Made by a program: the position numbers and the translations under genes
Assembly: GCA_963681505.1 (NCBI GenBank)
Contig: OY811971.1
Span: forward strand, 9,295,991 to 9,359,990
Source of the DNA: Eunapius fragilis
Taxonomy: Eukaryota; Porifera; Demospongiae; Spongillida; Spongillidae
Length of the DNA stretch: 64,000 bases
Reading direction: 5' to 3'
Shown here: piece after piece, positions 12,094 through 24,051 of the stretch
Layout: each line of letters begins with the position of its first letter
How positions within the stretch are numbered: the stretch's first letter is position 1
Notes under the pieces: generated by a model
Told to the model about the DNA's origin: nothing
What the model saw: the letters and a program-made list of their open reading frames with translations, nothing else
The model's database searches: none

Positions 12094-13283
12094 GCCGCAG
12101 CCAGGATGTCTGGCGGGAAGGTAGATTGATAGCACTGTAGGACTGAAGGGGGAGGGGGAGGGTGTGTGCGTGTGTGTGTGTGCGTGTGTGTGTGTGTGTG
12201 CTAAACTTAACTTTCTGGCTCGATGCAAAAAGCGGGCTCGGCTTATACGGACACCAACAAAAAAAAAAAACAGGACGGCCAAGGAGGCCGCCGTGCGGGG
12301 GAGGGGGAACAATATCTGCGGAAGGGGGCAATATCTGCTAGAGGATTATGTCCGTGGGGGACAATTTCCTCTAGCAGGTTATGTCCGGGGGGAGAAAATC
12401 TGCGGGGGGACAGAATCTGCTCCGACAACGGCATGCAAGGCTGATGTATAGAGTGATATATACGATATACCGAACGGAGATAAGGCACGTATATATAATT
12501 TCCCTGCATGGGATTTTATTTATTTCATAGCATTGTCCTTTTATTTATTTCATAGCATTGTCCGTGCTGGGTACATTATATTATAGGCCGTGATGTTAGA
12601 TGCGTTGCACATGCCGCATAGTTTGGTGTGGCCTAATAAAGACCATGGTATGGTAGGCATAGCTAGGTTACCAGACGGTATAAATGACTTCGTGGGCAAG
12701 GAGCTAAAGTACAAATCGTTACGAAATGTGCAGTTCAATGTGTTTTTAAGGTTTTTGATTTGCCGTCGCGTTACAGAGAATGCGATGTATTGTAGCTCTA
12801 TCGCCTATCCGCGCCGGTAGCGTTTTAGTCTTTATTACAAACCGCAGTTTGTACGTATTTGAGTGAATATAACCTATTTAGTTCGATCTATTACAGAGGA
12901 AACTAACTACCTTATAATAATTCTTACTTCATTTAGATTCTTTAAATTTCTAGCGATAAGGTGATATAATCCATCTGTAGATGTAAAATACAGCCAGCTA
13001 TCCCCATTGCGGAATGCAGAAAATTATTCCTGCTGCTGCGATGATTTCCTTAATCTTTTTCGTTAGAGGATGACTATTGCAAGTCGCTGTATTATAACTT
13101 TCACTGGCTTCAGATCAGCCAGACATGCATTACAAGCCTTCATGCAAGTGGTAGACTTGTACAAAGTAATTCGAGTCGTTCTAATGTACAGACAACACTT
13201 ATATAGCTATCATCCAGCAATGTATACAGCCGAGGAGTATTTTTGATAAATCATGTAAAAGAAAATTAATATAGTTGTATGAT
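12094..13283. other. Non-coding region with simple repeats
   Basis: A (GT)n-rich tract lies around 12163-12200. A short G-rich tandem pattern (TCCGTGGGGGACAATTTCCT-like) runs across 12300-12420. A direct repeat of TTTTATTTATTTCATAGCATTGTCC occurs near 12513 and 12539, quoted here as TTTATTTCATAGCATTGTCC. A 76-codon plus-strand frame at 12590-12820 looks ordinary and matches nothing I know. Confidence 0.45.
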
Positions 13284-16200
13284 TCATTCAAGCAACAAAT
13301 TATTCCTCACAAATTCCAAAGTTGCCAGATAAATGTCAATACCACAATCAGAACTTAAATCCAGTGGATTGACAATTTGCTGCAATTCATTAAAGTCTCT
13401 GCTCGACAAAGGACAGTTGGTGACAGGCACAGCAATGCAGTCTTCATCCCCATCTTCAGAGAGTGGTCCAGTCCAATCAATGCCGTAGTGAGGTACACCT
13501 TCCTAGAGGTGGAACCAGGTAAAAATGGCAGGGGAAATGTCACCTTGTTTCTATGTTATGAGGCTTCCTTTATAGTCATTATCAACATGTATAATAGCAT
13601 TGTAATTACATAAAGGTGACAATAAAACCGACTGCATTGGTTGAAGAATGATATTTGAAAATTTCCGCCATGACAGCTAGGCGAACCGCCCCCAATCATA
13701 TTGCCACAAATTAAGCGGGAAAATGTGCACATAGTTCGTTCATCTATAAATCTGTAACGGATCGATTAAAATTTTACTAACACAACATTTCAATAGCTGC
13801 AGGAAGTTACTACGTACCAACCTAATTTGAAGCGATTAGTGTGCTCCTATCAAAAGATTTGGCAGCTTGAATCCAATTTGGTGTCAGACCTCAGAGTGCA
13901 TGATGGCAAGGGGTTAGTGCAAAATCCAAGTATATATGTTATACGATAGGAAAACAGTCTGATGGGAAGTACTGATAATAGAACATCGATAACATGAATC
14001 GTTGCAAAGTTATTGCGAGTCATGCGTAAAGCATTCATTAACAATTTTACTGGTATATATAACGTATAGTTTATAAACCATTTTGTGTGTAAAAGATGGT
14101 GGCTCTCTAGGTGTTATGGATTGGTTTTTGAAAAAGTTTGAAGCAGCGATAAATGGTGCTAATCTATAAAAAGTATGGTTAAGCATGGGAATGAATGTAG
14201 TTTGATCGGGCCAAAAGGCGTGACCCGATATTGCATCCTTGACCGTTCAATGAGTGCGAGAGCGATGTCGAGCAAAATTGAGTTGCACGGAATTCATATA
14301 AATGATGATCTGAATGGACCAAAAACACCCTAGTGGTATAGTTTGGGGTTCCCGCTACACAAACATGTATTTGTCTCAATAGCACCACATGATATTTTTC
14401 AAACCATCCTGTAATTCCTAATACTAAGTTCCACCTCTGTTCAGGTATATACACACTGAAACAAGTACATATAAATGAAGACATGCTAGTAATCTGAACT
14501 GTACCTCCGGTAATGTCTCCAACTGATAAGATCGTGTGAGGCCACCAATCCATAATTGCAATGGTGAAAGGTTATTTTCAGAACTAAGAGGATGATTATT
14601 CCATCCTTCTTTGAAGACTTGAAGGCTCCTGTTGATGCGCTTTAAGAAAACATAATGCAAACAAAACAGATGTATTTCATCATCCATATCCAAAAAACCT
14701 TCATTTTCAAGGGTATGGAAGAGGTTATGATACATAACAGTGCATTGGCTGAAGACATCCAACCATAGACGTTCAATGCGTTGATTATGAACACTGCGAC
14801 CGGTTATGAAGCTTCCTCTTCCATGTCCTCGTAATGGATGTTCCAACATGAGTCTGGCCACCTCTCTGTTTTCTCCACCTCTGTCTGAACGTACTCGACT
14901 TGGGAGACCTAACTCTCTAACAGCATCGACAAAAAGATCTCTTACTGTGTCTGCCCGATTGTTGTCAGAACAATGTAGGTATATTATCCTTCGACTGTAT
15001 CCATCAATGCACCCATGGATCACAAAGCGCCATCTGGATTGGGTAGGAATAAGAAATGCATAAAGAGTAGATATAAAAACCAAAGGAGTGCCCCATACAA
15101 AAGCCTACACACATAGATATGATGTAACCAATTCAAACCGTAATAACCCTGCATGTGCATTGAATTCAGCCTTTATGCAGTATTATCATAGCACTAATGT
15201 AAAAATGACCCTGTAATGTGTAATTCACAAAAGAAACCGCTGTTGAAATCACAAAGTCTTATATATAAACCAAATTATTTGAAAAATTAATGAATACAAG
15301 TTTAATTATTATACATGGTTTTATGAACAAAAACTAAGAAATTTTATCTATCCATTACATAATTTGCTAGGTCTGTAGTATTTATTGACTGCCTCAAATA
15401 TATATTTGCCCTGCTCACAACATTCACTTTGCCCACAACTATTTTGCTGGCTTGGTAACAAGCAGGTACCAAAAAACTGCTAAATTTAGAATACAATTGT
15501 ATACATGATTAACAGTTGTTGCATGATTTTCAATATTTTGTAGAAGTGTACATACAACTGAAATGTTACAATTAACAATGTGCACCATAAATATATTCAC
15601 TAGTATTAACAAACACAAACATAGACAGCATGAAACAAAAGTGATGTACCTGATAAGCTTATGATTGCCATCTATGTGATACAATGATTTTGGAGCAGGG
15701 ACACTATATTGACGTCTGTTGACCGTAAATAGATGGCGAAGAAGAGTTCCCATTGGATCCACTCTTCTTACTGCATCCCTGACACGATGTTGCTGTACTC
15801 TAAGTCCACGTCCCAAAAGCAATCCTTGCATTTGGCGATACCCACAAGCTGGCACCACATCATACATGGCCTGGACAACCTCATCAAGTTGCTCATCAGT
15901 AATATCAGCATATTGGCTTGATATTGAGATTTCGTATTCTGCCATGCGTCTTTCAATAGTGCGTGGTGATACACCAATGATTTCAGCCATTTTTGGGACA
16001 CTAAAGTGATTCTCAACTAAATACTCCAACTGTTCTCTAGGAATTAAGAATCTAGGGCGTCCAACAGCATTAGATTCCTCCAGTGGTGGTCTATATCGTA
16101 AGCTCTCCAGTTCCCTGTCTTGAAGAAGATGACGTATATTTCTTAAAGCTACACGGAGGTACTCAGTGCTGGTACATTCGGTTCGCGCGTTCACACCAAC

Positions 16201-16368
16201 AGTGGATTCTATTATTAGTAGTTCTCGATACACTATTTCTACCACCATGGCGCAGTAGTGCAACTGATCAGAGATTAGAATTCTTCCGTCTGGAAGACTT
16301 GAAAGAGTGGAAATTACACGATGCAACAAAGCGGTGATCCACTCGGCAGCCATCAATAACAAAATCAC
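13284..16368 (-). CDS. Intact integrase-core protein, 3 exons, 488 aa
   Basis: A DNA-integrase-type protein of the multi-exon metazoan family with an N-terminal helix-turn-helix and an rve-like catalytic core. Exons on the plus scale are 15650-16368, 14505-15033 and 13284-13502. They sum to 1467 bases with all phases fitting and no stop. Residues 103-150 ([16 protein letters not shown] to the [22 protein letters not shown]) form the DNA-binding part. The core runs from [10 protein letters not shown] (D232) through GCIDGYSRR (D250), VRSDRGGEN (D290) and [10 protein letters not shown] (E327), with 36 residues between D290 and E327. The C-terminus ([15 protein letters not shown] ... [20 protein letters not shown]) is the conserved tail of this family. 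I found no terminal inverted repeats, so it may be domesticated or an element with unrecognised ends. A second ATG at codon 6 could also start it. Confidence 0.85.
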
Positions 16369-17095
16369 GTGATCGAGACCTAAGATTTAATCACCAATCA
16401 GCTAAATTAACAGTGCAGCCGCTTGGGGGCGGGAGTGATCACAAGGGGATGGGTGCGGGAGGGTGTACCCCTCCTGCCCAGCCTGGGGATATATGGTGGC
16501 TGAGCGCACCCCTTCCTCCATGCACTGGTGCAAGGTATCATGTTTGTATAACATATAGAAGATAACATTGGAATTCAAGTAGCATGAGTAGAACATACAC
16601 CAGTTATTAACAAGCTTCAGTTCATGCACAGTTTCCAAAGATTCACGCTGGCTGCAACATTTTGAAAATTTATTTCCAATTTGAACATACCATCCTGCAT
16701 GAATCGATCTGGTCCGTTAGGTGCTTATGAACGTGAGTAACGTCTCACTAGAGCCAGAGAAAGTTTGTTGGCACACCACCCGCAGCTGCTGTTCACAGAC
16801 TGTTCCCCAGGCATTGTTGAGGTAGACTATACCTTTCCTCATGTTGGGACCTTGGAAGAGCAATTGGATCTGTATGCTTCAAAGTGCTTGCACACATGTT
16901 TACCTTGGTACACAACTACAAGTACCACTATTGAGGAGGTAGAAGCCCAGCTGGAACTAATCTCCCGTCTCCATCTCTGCACAGGGCTACATAAACCAGA
17001 AGGACAACCAGATGGTATAGCCAAGAGAAAGCACAGACTGCATGTATGACTTAAGCATAATTATATCTGTGTGAGTACGTTGTGTCACATGTGTG

Positions 17096-17147
<52 letters not shown>

Positions 17148-17990
17148 ACGCATGCACGCACAAAGTTGTACCCAGCTACAATCAATCTGTGATACACGTC
17201 ACGTATATATACATGTACACTGTAAGTACAGACTACACTCAACTTTCTGAAAAAACTAGCTATTAAATCATCACACACATAGCCTCATGCACCTCCTGCA
17301 CATCTCACTCCAGCATAAGTTTAATGTGTAGCCAACTTCGCTTGTGCACATAAATCAGCCATTAGTGTATGCATGCAATCGGCCCAGTGGTCATAGGTTA
17401 CAGGGCCCGCGGAGGGTATTATAAAATGAGGGGGGGGGGGGGGGGGGGGGGGGGTTGAGGGAGATTTCAGTACTCCTCCATGTTAGCAATTAAGTTGTAA
17501 CACAGATGGTTTTCTTCATAGTTATCACGCGCGTATAAATACACAGTATAAGCAAAAATGCACAATAATACCTCATGCATATCGATTTATACAGGGTGAT
17601 TGGAAAGTCGCGCAAAATGATATAGAATATTTAAATAAACTGAGCAGTAACTTGATTCATGCTTGAACGAAGCCAAGTTTTCAAGCTACGAGCGGTCGAA
17701 AAAGATCTTTCACAAACTGCCTTAGTAGCTACTAGCTGGATTGACCACGATCAGTTTAAATATAGTAAAGTCTGTAACAATTCCGTAACAAGGTACTTTT
17801 CACATTGCAAGTATGGCTGTCCTAGGGTGGGTATGTCGTCTGGTAAAGTATTGCCATCCAATACACGGTCATCATCTTCGTTTGCATTTGGCATATCTGC
17901 AGTACCACGTGCTTCATTACTCGAATTTTATCAAAAGCCGGGGATTCTGCGTATATGTTTAAGCATGGTTGGATTACTTGGAAGAGCGTA
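16369..17990. other. Non-coding region with (GT)n and G-run
   Basis: A perfect (GT)n tract lies at about 17097-17144 and a G-run of about 25 at 17429-17453. Two open frames (16765-17049 and 17659-18024, plus) have no recognisable domain and the second runs into a palindrome. A sequence beginning CAGGGTGATTGGAAAGTCGC at 17593 resembles a transposon terminus, but I could not find its partner. Confidence 0.4.
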
Positions 17991-17991
17991 C

Positions 17992-18167
17992 ACAGCGAAA
18001 AAAACGCGTCAAATCAATTATTGATTCACAATTGATTTGACAGTAAAATCAAGCGCAAATCAAGCGCACTTGATTTTACTGTTAAATCATGTGTTGATTT
18101 AACAATTGATTTAAAATCCGTTGTGAAATCAATAAATGATTTGACGCGTTCTAAGTTTTTGCTGTGG
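17992..18167. repeat. Imperfect palindrome (foldback element)
   Basis: The left part (CACAGC, then ACGCGTCAAATCAATTATTG) is mirrored by the right part (AAATGATTTGACGCGT, then GCTGTG). The centre, near 18050-18085, also folds around AGTAAAATCAAGCGC. The whole 176 bp can form a long hairpin and codes for nothing. It is probably a miniature transposon. Confidence 0.8.
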
Positions 18168-20154
18168 TAGCTATGCTATATACACTCATCAGTGCTTTAA
18201 GTTTTTAAGGAGATTCGCCCATTGCATATGTAGCTGACCGACCCGGCAATTAGAGTTCGAATCCATGCAATCGGTTGGCAGGATATCTAACACAAGCAAA
18301 CATATTTAGGAGTCCCTAGCCCTTCGTCAAGCAAACAATCAAATCACCATAACTTGAGGTAGATGCAACAAAAGGATGGTCGCTTGGCACACCTGCATGC
18401 TTGTATGTACGTATTATATACATATTAAGTATACTGCATCGATAAATTAATATTATATTTAAAAATTATCGGCCAAATAAGTGGGGGGGGGGGGGGGGGG
18501 GGGGGGGGCAGCTGCCCCCCCCCCGGCTTCGCGGGCCCTGGGTTACTGACACTCATCATGCAAGATCTGGAACAGGTACTTTGTCTCATAAGCCATAGCA
18601 CTACATTTGTTCATTACAAATGCGTCGGAAAAAATATGATCAGAAGAGCACGAGGCTTTTATATTTAAGAGCTGATGGTCATATATATATAGATCTATAT
18701 TTCAGTACCGGGGTTGCAGTTTACAGCATCTTTTGCTTAATTGTCTAAATCAGACCCGCGCCGCCTCTCCAAGAAATAATGAACAAATGCGTGAAGACAT
18801 TTTCTTCGTCCTGTCTGTTGTTCAGGTATGATTTTTAAAATGTTTAGGTGACTTACCTTGTATGAATACTGGTGATCCTCGCTGGTAAATTTCAGGCTGT
18901 TTCAATATACACCATGCTGCTTTACCCTACTACGTGAAGATACATTGAATTTTATACTACTTTAATTCGCCAGAAGTGCAGCACTACCAAGCCCTCGGCC
19001 CTCAGAAGGATCAAGACCAAGCCATCATTTGATATCAACAGTGGGATCCTTGTGAAGCCCCAAGCACTCAGACGGCACAACAGAAAGCGAGGATGCCATA
19101 TTAAGGGAAGGAACTGACAAGACGTACCTTATCAACTGCAGAAGATAGCGTTGGGAGATCTACATGTACATATATACGACAGGCACAGCATTATACTTGT
19201 GAGAGCAAACACAACAACTATCCTTGCAAGATCCTTGCAAGTTGCTGTCATGCGAATGGGCACAATTCACTATATTAATTTAACTGTACATAATAGTCAG
19301 CAGGCAGTCATTGCCTATAACTCCAAGGTGCCCCTCACATCACGCAATCATGGCGAATCTGCCCTAGCTTCTCCCACTCTACTTCAGTGAGTTGGTGGTG
19401 GGACTGTGTGCCCTTATTGCCAGCATATTGCTCTTGATCCCCTGGGTCACCACTCTGTAACCTGGGCATGGGTGGTACGGTAAAATCACATGCGGGATGG
19501 CATTGTGGACATCTTTTGTCGAGCTCATCTGAGTTTGAGCATGGAGAAGGGCCATGGTCACAGCACACCAGACCTGCAGATGTGCTCGTTGCTGGGGCAA
19601 GCCCGCAACATTTTGATGTCACAGTAAAATCACCACTCTGCCCAGCCATATTGAGGATTTCATGCACGTTGAATGTCTGCATGGTGCAACATGTATGACA
19701 GCAGAGACCTGCAAGTTACTCACCAATGGTCAGATCCATTGCCAGGGCCATCCTGGGAAGGGAGCTCTCCTGCCCTTGTGACTTTATTTGTGTGGAAAAA
19801 GTGAAGTAATGTTTTTGACACCGCCGGTAATTGCACCTGGTAATGAAGCTCTAAAAGGCTTAGTGACCACCAGCTCTTAAATATAAAGAGCCAGGGCCTC
19901 GTACGCATCATATTGTTGGCGATGGGTGTGTAATAAAAAAAACAATTCAAGCAGCTTAATTCCGACTGCTACCGCTATACGTCGATCGTGAACTGATTTA
20001 AGTGTTCTGATATGAAGCTCAAAGCGAACGCAATGTGTGCACCTTTTACAGCAGTTCCTAAATTGCTACAAAGTACTGCACACTGACAGACACTTTGTAG
20101 TTACCTGTCCGCTAAGCATAGTTATATTTATAAAGCACTTCCCGTATACCTCCG
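18168..20154. other. Non-coding region with G/C hairpin tract
   Basis: At 18482-18523 a run of about 27 G, then CAGCTG, then a C-run forms a self-complementary tract prone to polymerase and assembly error. A tRNA-like B-box (GTTCGAATCC, near 18248) stands without a matching A-box or cloverleaf. The 115-codon minus-strand frame at 19335-19682 is cysteine-rich, but I cannot place it. Confidence 0.4.
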
Positions 20155-20337
20155 TAAATCATAATATATATATATATATATAATTATATATATATATATA
20201 ATACAAATATAATTATATATATATATATATTACGAACAATTTTTTCCTCCTAAGCGTCGTTTGCGAAAAAAAAAAAGACCATTTGTTATAAAACGAAACG
20301 AGCATAATTATGGCGGTGTTCACCTCCCATAGAGTCT
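20155..20337 (-). repeat. Dispersed repeat, copy 2 (inverted)
   Basis: The reverse complement of the repeat at 448-615, with the (AT)n tract on its left. Differences are few, mainly a longer A-run and one G/A change in the TCCTCCTAAGCGTCG segment. The outer edge of homology ends at TCCCATAGAGTC (20337). The two copies enclose 19.6 kb. Confidence 0.75.
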
Positions 20338-20959
20338 AGATCAGCGGATTTTCCCCCACAAGTTACAGTGTACTATATAGTCGAATTTTTTTTTTTGTTC
20401 TCGATCCGTGATGTCATTTATAAAAAAGTATGTTGATGATCTGCCCGTAATCAGAGATAATATATAGATTATCTCTGCCGTAATAAAATCGAAAAGGGGC
20501 AGTTGGTTACCTTGTAGTATTCAAGACTTGTATTCATACTACAAAATCCACCCCCTTTTTACGCTTGTGAGCTTCGCGCGTGTAAAAATTGCGCTTGCCC
20601 TTAGTCTATGGCGTATGTGACTCGTTTCCAATCCCTTTATATATTATCTCTAGGGTCAATCGTTCGGCTCTCTATCCAAACCCGCGTTCAAATCCCACCC
20701 GGAGCGTGATTTTGCCCATTCGGCCCAATGGATGTCATTGATGAACCTCTACGCATGAATAATTACTATTATTAAATGTAAACATGTCGCACGCACGCGC
20801 GTATATTCATTTGCTGACCCTTCAAAAGCTATGCATGCTAGACAGATGCGTTCAACATAAACCTAGCAATTATGTAATGTCACGTGCAACAAGAACAGCA
20901 AATCAATCCTCATTCGACGGCATCCATAGTGTACATTAAATAGTGCATGGCTGCGGCCT
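20338..20959. other. Non-coding gap upstream of the family pseudogene
   Basis: No gene seen. A B-box-like GCGTTCAAATCCCACC around 20691 suggests a tRNA-derived SINE remnant, but no convincing A-box or cloverleaf precedes it. Confidence 0.35.
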
Positions 20960-22630
20960 AAAGTATTAATATTTGCACTGATGTTTGCATGGGTGCTAGT
21001 AGACAGCTGCTATGTAACGATCACTGTTGATTCATCGATTAGTGTTGATCGTACATCAGTAGCAATCGGCCAGCAACCAGACTATTTGCAGAGTTTTGAA
21101 TACCGCGTTACTACTAAATGCAGCTGCATCGCAGGGACAATGCTTCAATCTAGTGATGATTGCATCCAGATCAATATCATGCCCGGTGACTCCATCATTT
21201 CTTCTACATTGCGCATTACTAGAAACCTTGCTCTGAGTTCCGCTATTACTAACTCAAGCGTTCAAGTGTCATTTCAAATCAGTCGATCCATCGAGTCATT
21301 GTATGTCTTACTGATTCATGATGTCGAATACGTTACTATTTTAACGGCATTTATTTCATGAAGAGTACTGGAATACTTGGTTTTGAAAACGTAGCATATG
21401 TTACCGTTATAGATTGCAGGTTCACTCAGGTACGCCATGCATATGCATTACATGGTTAGTCAATTAATTGTACAACTACCGCTCTCAAGTAATCGATCAC
21501 GATCGATATTTATTGTGGCCAGAAAGAGCGAGCTTATGCATTTTGTGCATGAAATCAGTAATTACTAAATTACTTGCCTGGTCCATATAGCACCACTGAT
21601 AAATTAATTGATGCGTGCACTTTCATTTGCATGATGCAATAGAACAAGGAACGTGTCCAAAAAGTATGTGTGTTTGAGGGGGAGGTGGGGGGGGGGGGGG
21701 GGGTGAATTTTAAATGGACACTCCTCCATGCAACCAGCTCTTTGGGGTCACTAAGAAAGGTACTGTGCAAGGGGGTAATTTTTGCAAACATGCCTACATT
21801 AATCCGTGTAATTGGCCCACCCCTACGCTCCTGCCTTCCTCCTTTTTATTATAATCTCTACCGGCACTGCTCTGTCATATATTAATGGAACAGTCAGAAA
21901 CACATATGGCATTCTGGAGGATTATCAATAGGATACAACTATGAAAATGAAATGAAGCATGAAGCATTTGTGCGCCTTTCAAGTAGTGTATTTATCAACA
22001 ACAGTGCAATAATAGAATATGTTGAACTTGATGAAATTGTGATTCAAGACCGAATATTTCCAGGACGTGGTGGTGGAGCATATATGATTGTAAATGCTCT
22101 TAATGCTTTAAATGTGATTATAGAACAATGTTACTTCAAGGATAGCATAGCAAAGGTTTATGGAGGTAAAGATGATATTTAGTGGTTTTGCTCAGAGATC
22201 TGCTAAGGAGAATGGTTACCATCCTCTTTATAGTAGCACTGCCATGCAATAATGAGGTATGCCTCAATATGTGTGGTTTGTCAAAGTTCAATGCTGTTAC
22301 ATTTACTTTTCTGCAGTATTCATCCTTATAATAATACTTTTCAAACATGGTTACATTCAACCATAGAAACGTATGATCTCCAATGTGTTGGAAGTTGTAC
22401 TGGCTTATTCTGGCTACTGATATCCTTATTTTCCTGGCATTGAAAAACTCTAATCAGATCTGTAGTACTGTTCTATCTGAACAACCAAATGACACTGCAT
22501 CGGCTAACTGTACAGATCTCAACAATATCCAAAAAAAAACCATTATAGCAGTACTGACACCTTTTTACTACATTCCACTGGCTGTCACATGTGTGAGAGG
22601 AGTTACATGGGCGTGTCATAACCTGAAGTA
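20960..22630 (+). pseudogene. Beta-helix/multi-TM family pseudogene, internally deleted
   Basis: A decayed relative of the gene at 38628-44563. The first part (from MFAWVLVDSCYVTITVDSS at 20981) matches its exon 1, including CIQINIMPGDSIIS, but shifts frame near 21340 before STGILGFENVAYVTVIDC. It then reaches a donor at the equivalent splice site. A second part (about 21915-22166: SGGLSIGYNYENE, FPGRGGGAYMIVNALNAL) matches exon 2. At about 22166 the sequence jumps to the equivalent of exon 19 (GTGGTTTTGCTC), skipping what is about 3.7 kb in the intact gene. The exon 19/20 intron and exon 20 (FLALKNSNQI ... TPFYYIPLAVTC) follow. Retained introns show a segmental duplicate, not a retrocopy. 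The frameshift and stops make it non-functional. Confidence 0.9.
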
Positions 22631-24051
22631 AGTAACATATCATTGTTGCAAGCCATGGATAATATGATGTAATATAGGCAGAATACTACCCACATGAATA
22701 AAGGACTTTTCATTTCAAGAAATTTCGCAGCTCTACAAAGGAGCTGCCATTACAGAACAATAGCAAACATGAACTTATATAGTACTTCATATTATTTGAC
22801 TGACATGACTGTGCAATGATAGCATGGTTATTTTTCAGTTCTGCATTATGCATCCTACAAGTCATCATTATTAACCAGCTTTGATACATTCCCAATGCAT
22901 TTTAGAACTACACTCACCTTGTAAGGAAAATTTATTCTCAATCCATTAAAGGGTCATATTAAAATGCAGCACAATATTCCTTGTGCCATATATGTGCATA
23001 CTATTTTTGTATGAGACCCCTCAAAATGCACACTTGGTCAATATCAGCAGTGATATACAGTAGAGTACAATGGCAACACATAGTGTGTATTAATGGTTTA
23101 AACTGGCTGGCTGTGTGAATACAACATTCATTTGTAAGAAGGGATTGGCAAGAATGTACATTGTAAATTGTGCTATGAAGAACATTGATTGGATTTAGAA
23201 CGCGCTGTAAATACCATTTGATCTTTAAAGGCCTTCTCCAGATATAAATGTACACATCCTTGATGCCTGTATGATGAATATGTTGGCATTCACCGTCATC
23301 GTCCCTTTACCTCAGGCCTCAGTAGGATCTACCTTCCACTTATATTTACTCATAGTTTGGGCCGCTGATTTATGCAGTTGCTCAAACAATTGACTGACAT
23401 CCATAATATATTGGAAAAGAAATTGAAGGGAAATGAAAAATAGAAGGATGCATATGTTCTTTAACACAAAAGTTCTATTTCGTAATAATAAAGTACAACT
23501 CTATAATGTGATTGCCTTCATGTTTTACCGCTCCGTGCCTCGCTAGCTCTGTTCTGTATGTGATAATATAAAGGTCTTGCAAGTTTATGAAACACCTTGT
23601 CCCATAATCTTATAGTAATAGTAAAATTCTGTATGGAAGATAATTGGTGTAATGTAATTAGCGTGACATCAATCATGCCACCGAGCTCTCGATTTTGATT
23701 GGACGCGCCGACATTAATTCCGGCGCAGAGAACCACGTTATATCGTGTCTGGATACAAGACTTATAAAGCCTGGTTCACAATATGATGCAAGAGCCGGCG
23801 ATGCGACGCGATGGTTGTCGCAGGAATGGAAAAAAATTTCAATCCTGCAGCGATAAACCACACCCACACCACGCCCGATACTGGTACATTATAAAAAATT
23901 GATGGCCGAGTCCAGAGCAGAGTTTTTTTTTTTTCATTCATCGCTGGCTCTTGCGTCATATTGTGAATCACACTGCGAGCTTGCATTGTTCCACAGTGAA
24001 TACATTTGTTCATTTAAGTTAGTATTAATTTGTGCCTTATATGACTCCATC
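22631..24051. other. Non-coding gap between family members
   Basis: No coding region supported. Short minus-strand frames (for example 23762-24013) are antisense or accidental. The promoter of the downstream beta-helix gene should lie at the right end; only a T-run (23926-23935) and generic AT-rich sequence are visible. Confidence 0.45.

Noticed and set aside
16765-17049. 94-codon plus-strand frame
   Set aside because: Reads like ordinary protein but matches no family and lacks splice partners; left unannotated.
17593-18167. Possible transposon starting CAGGGTGATTGGAAAGTCGC
   Set aside because: No matching inverted terminus or target duplication found; only the palindrome at the right end is certain.
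20600-20710. tRNA gene or tRNA-derived SINE
   Set aside because: Only a B-box-like motif is present; no cloverleaf can be drawn and no second copy was seen.
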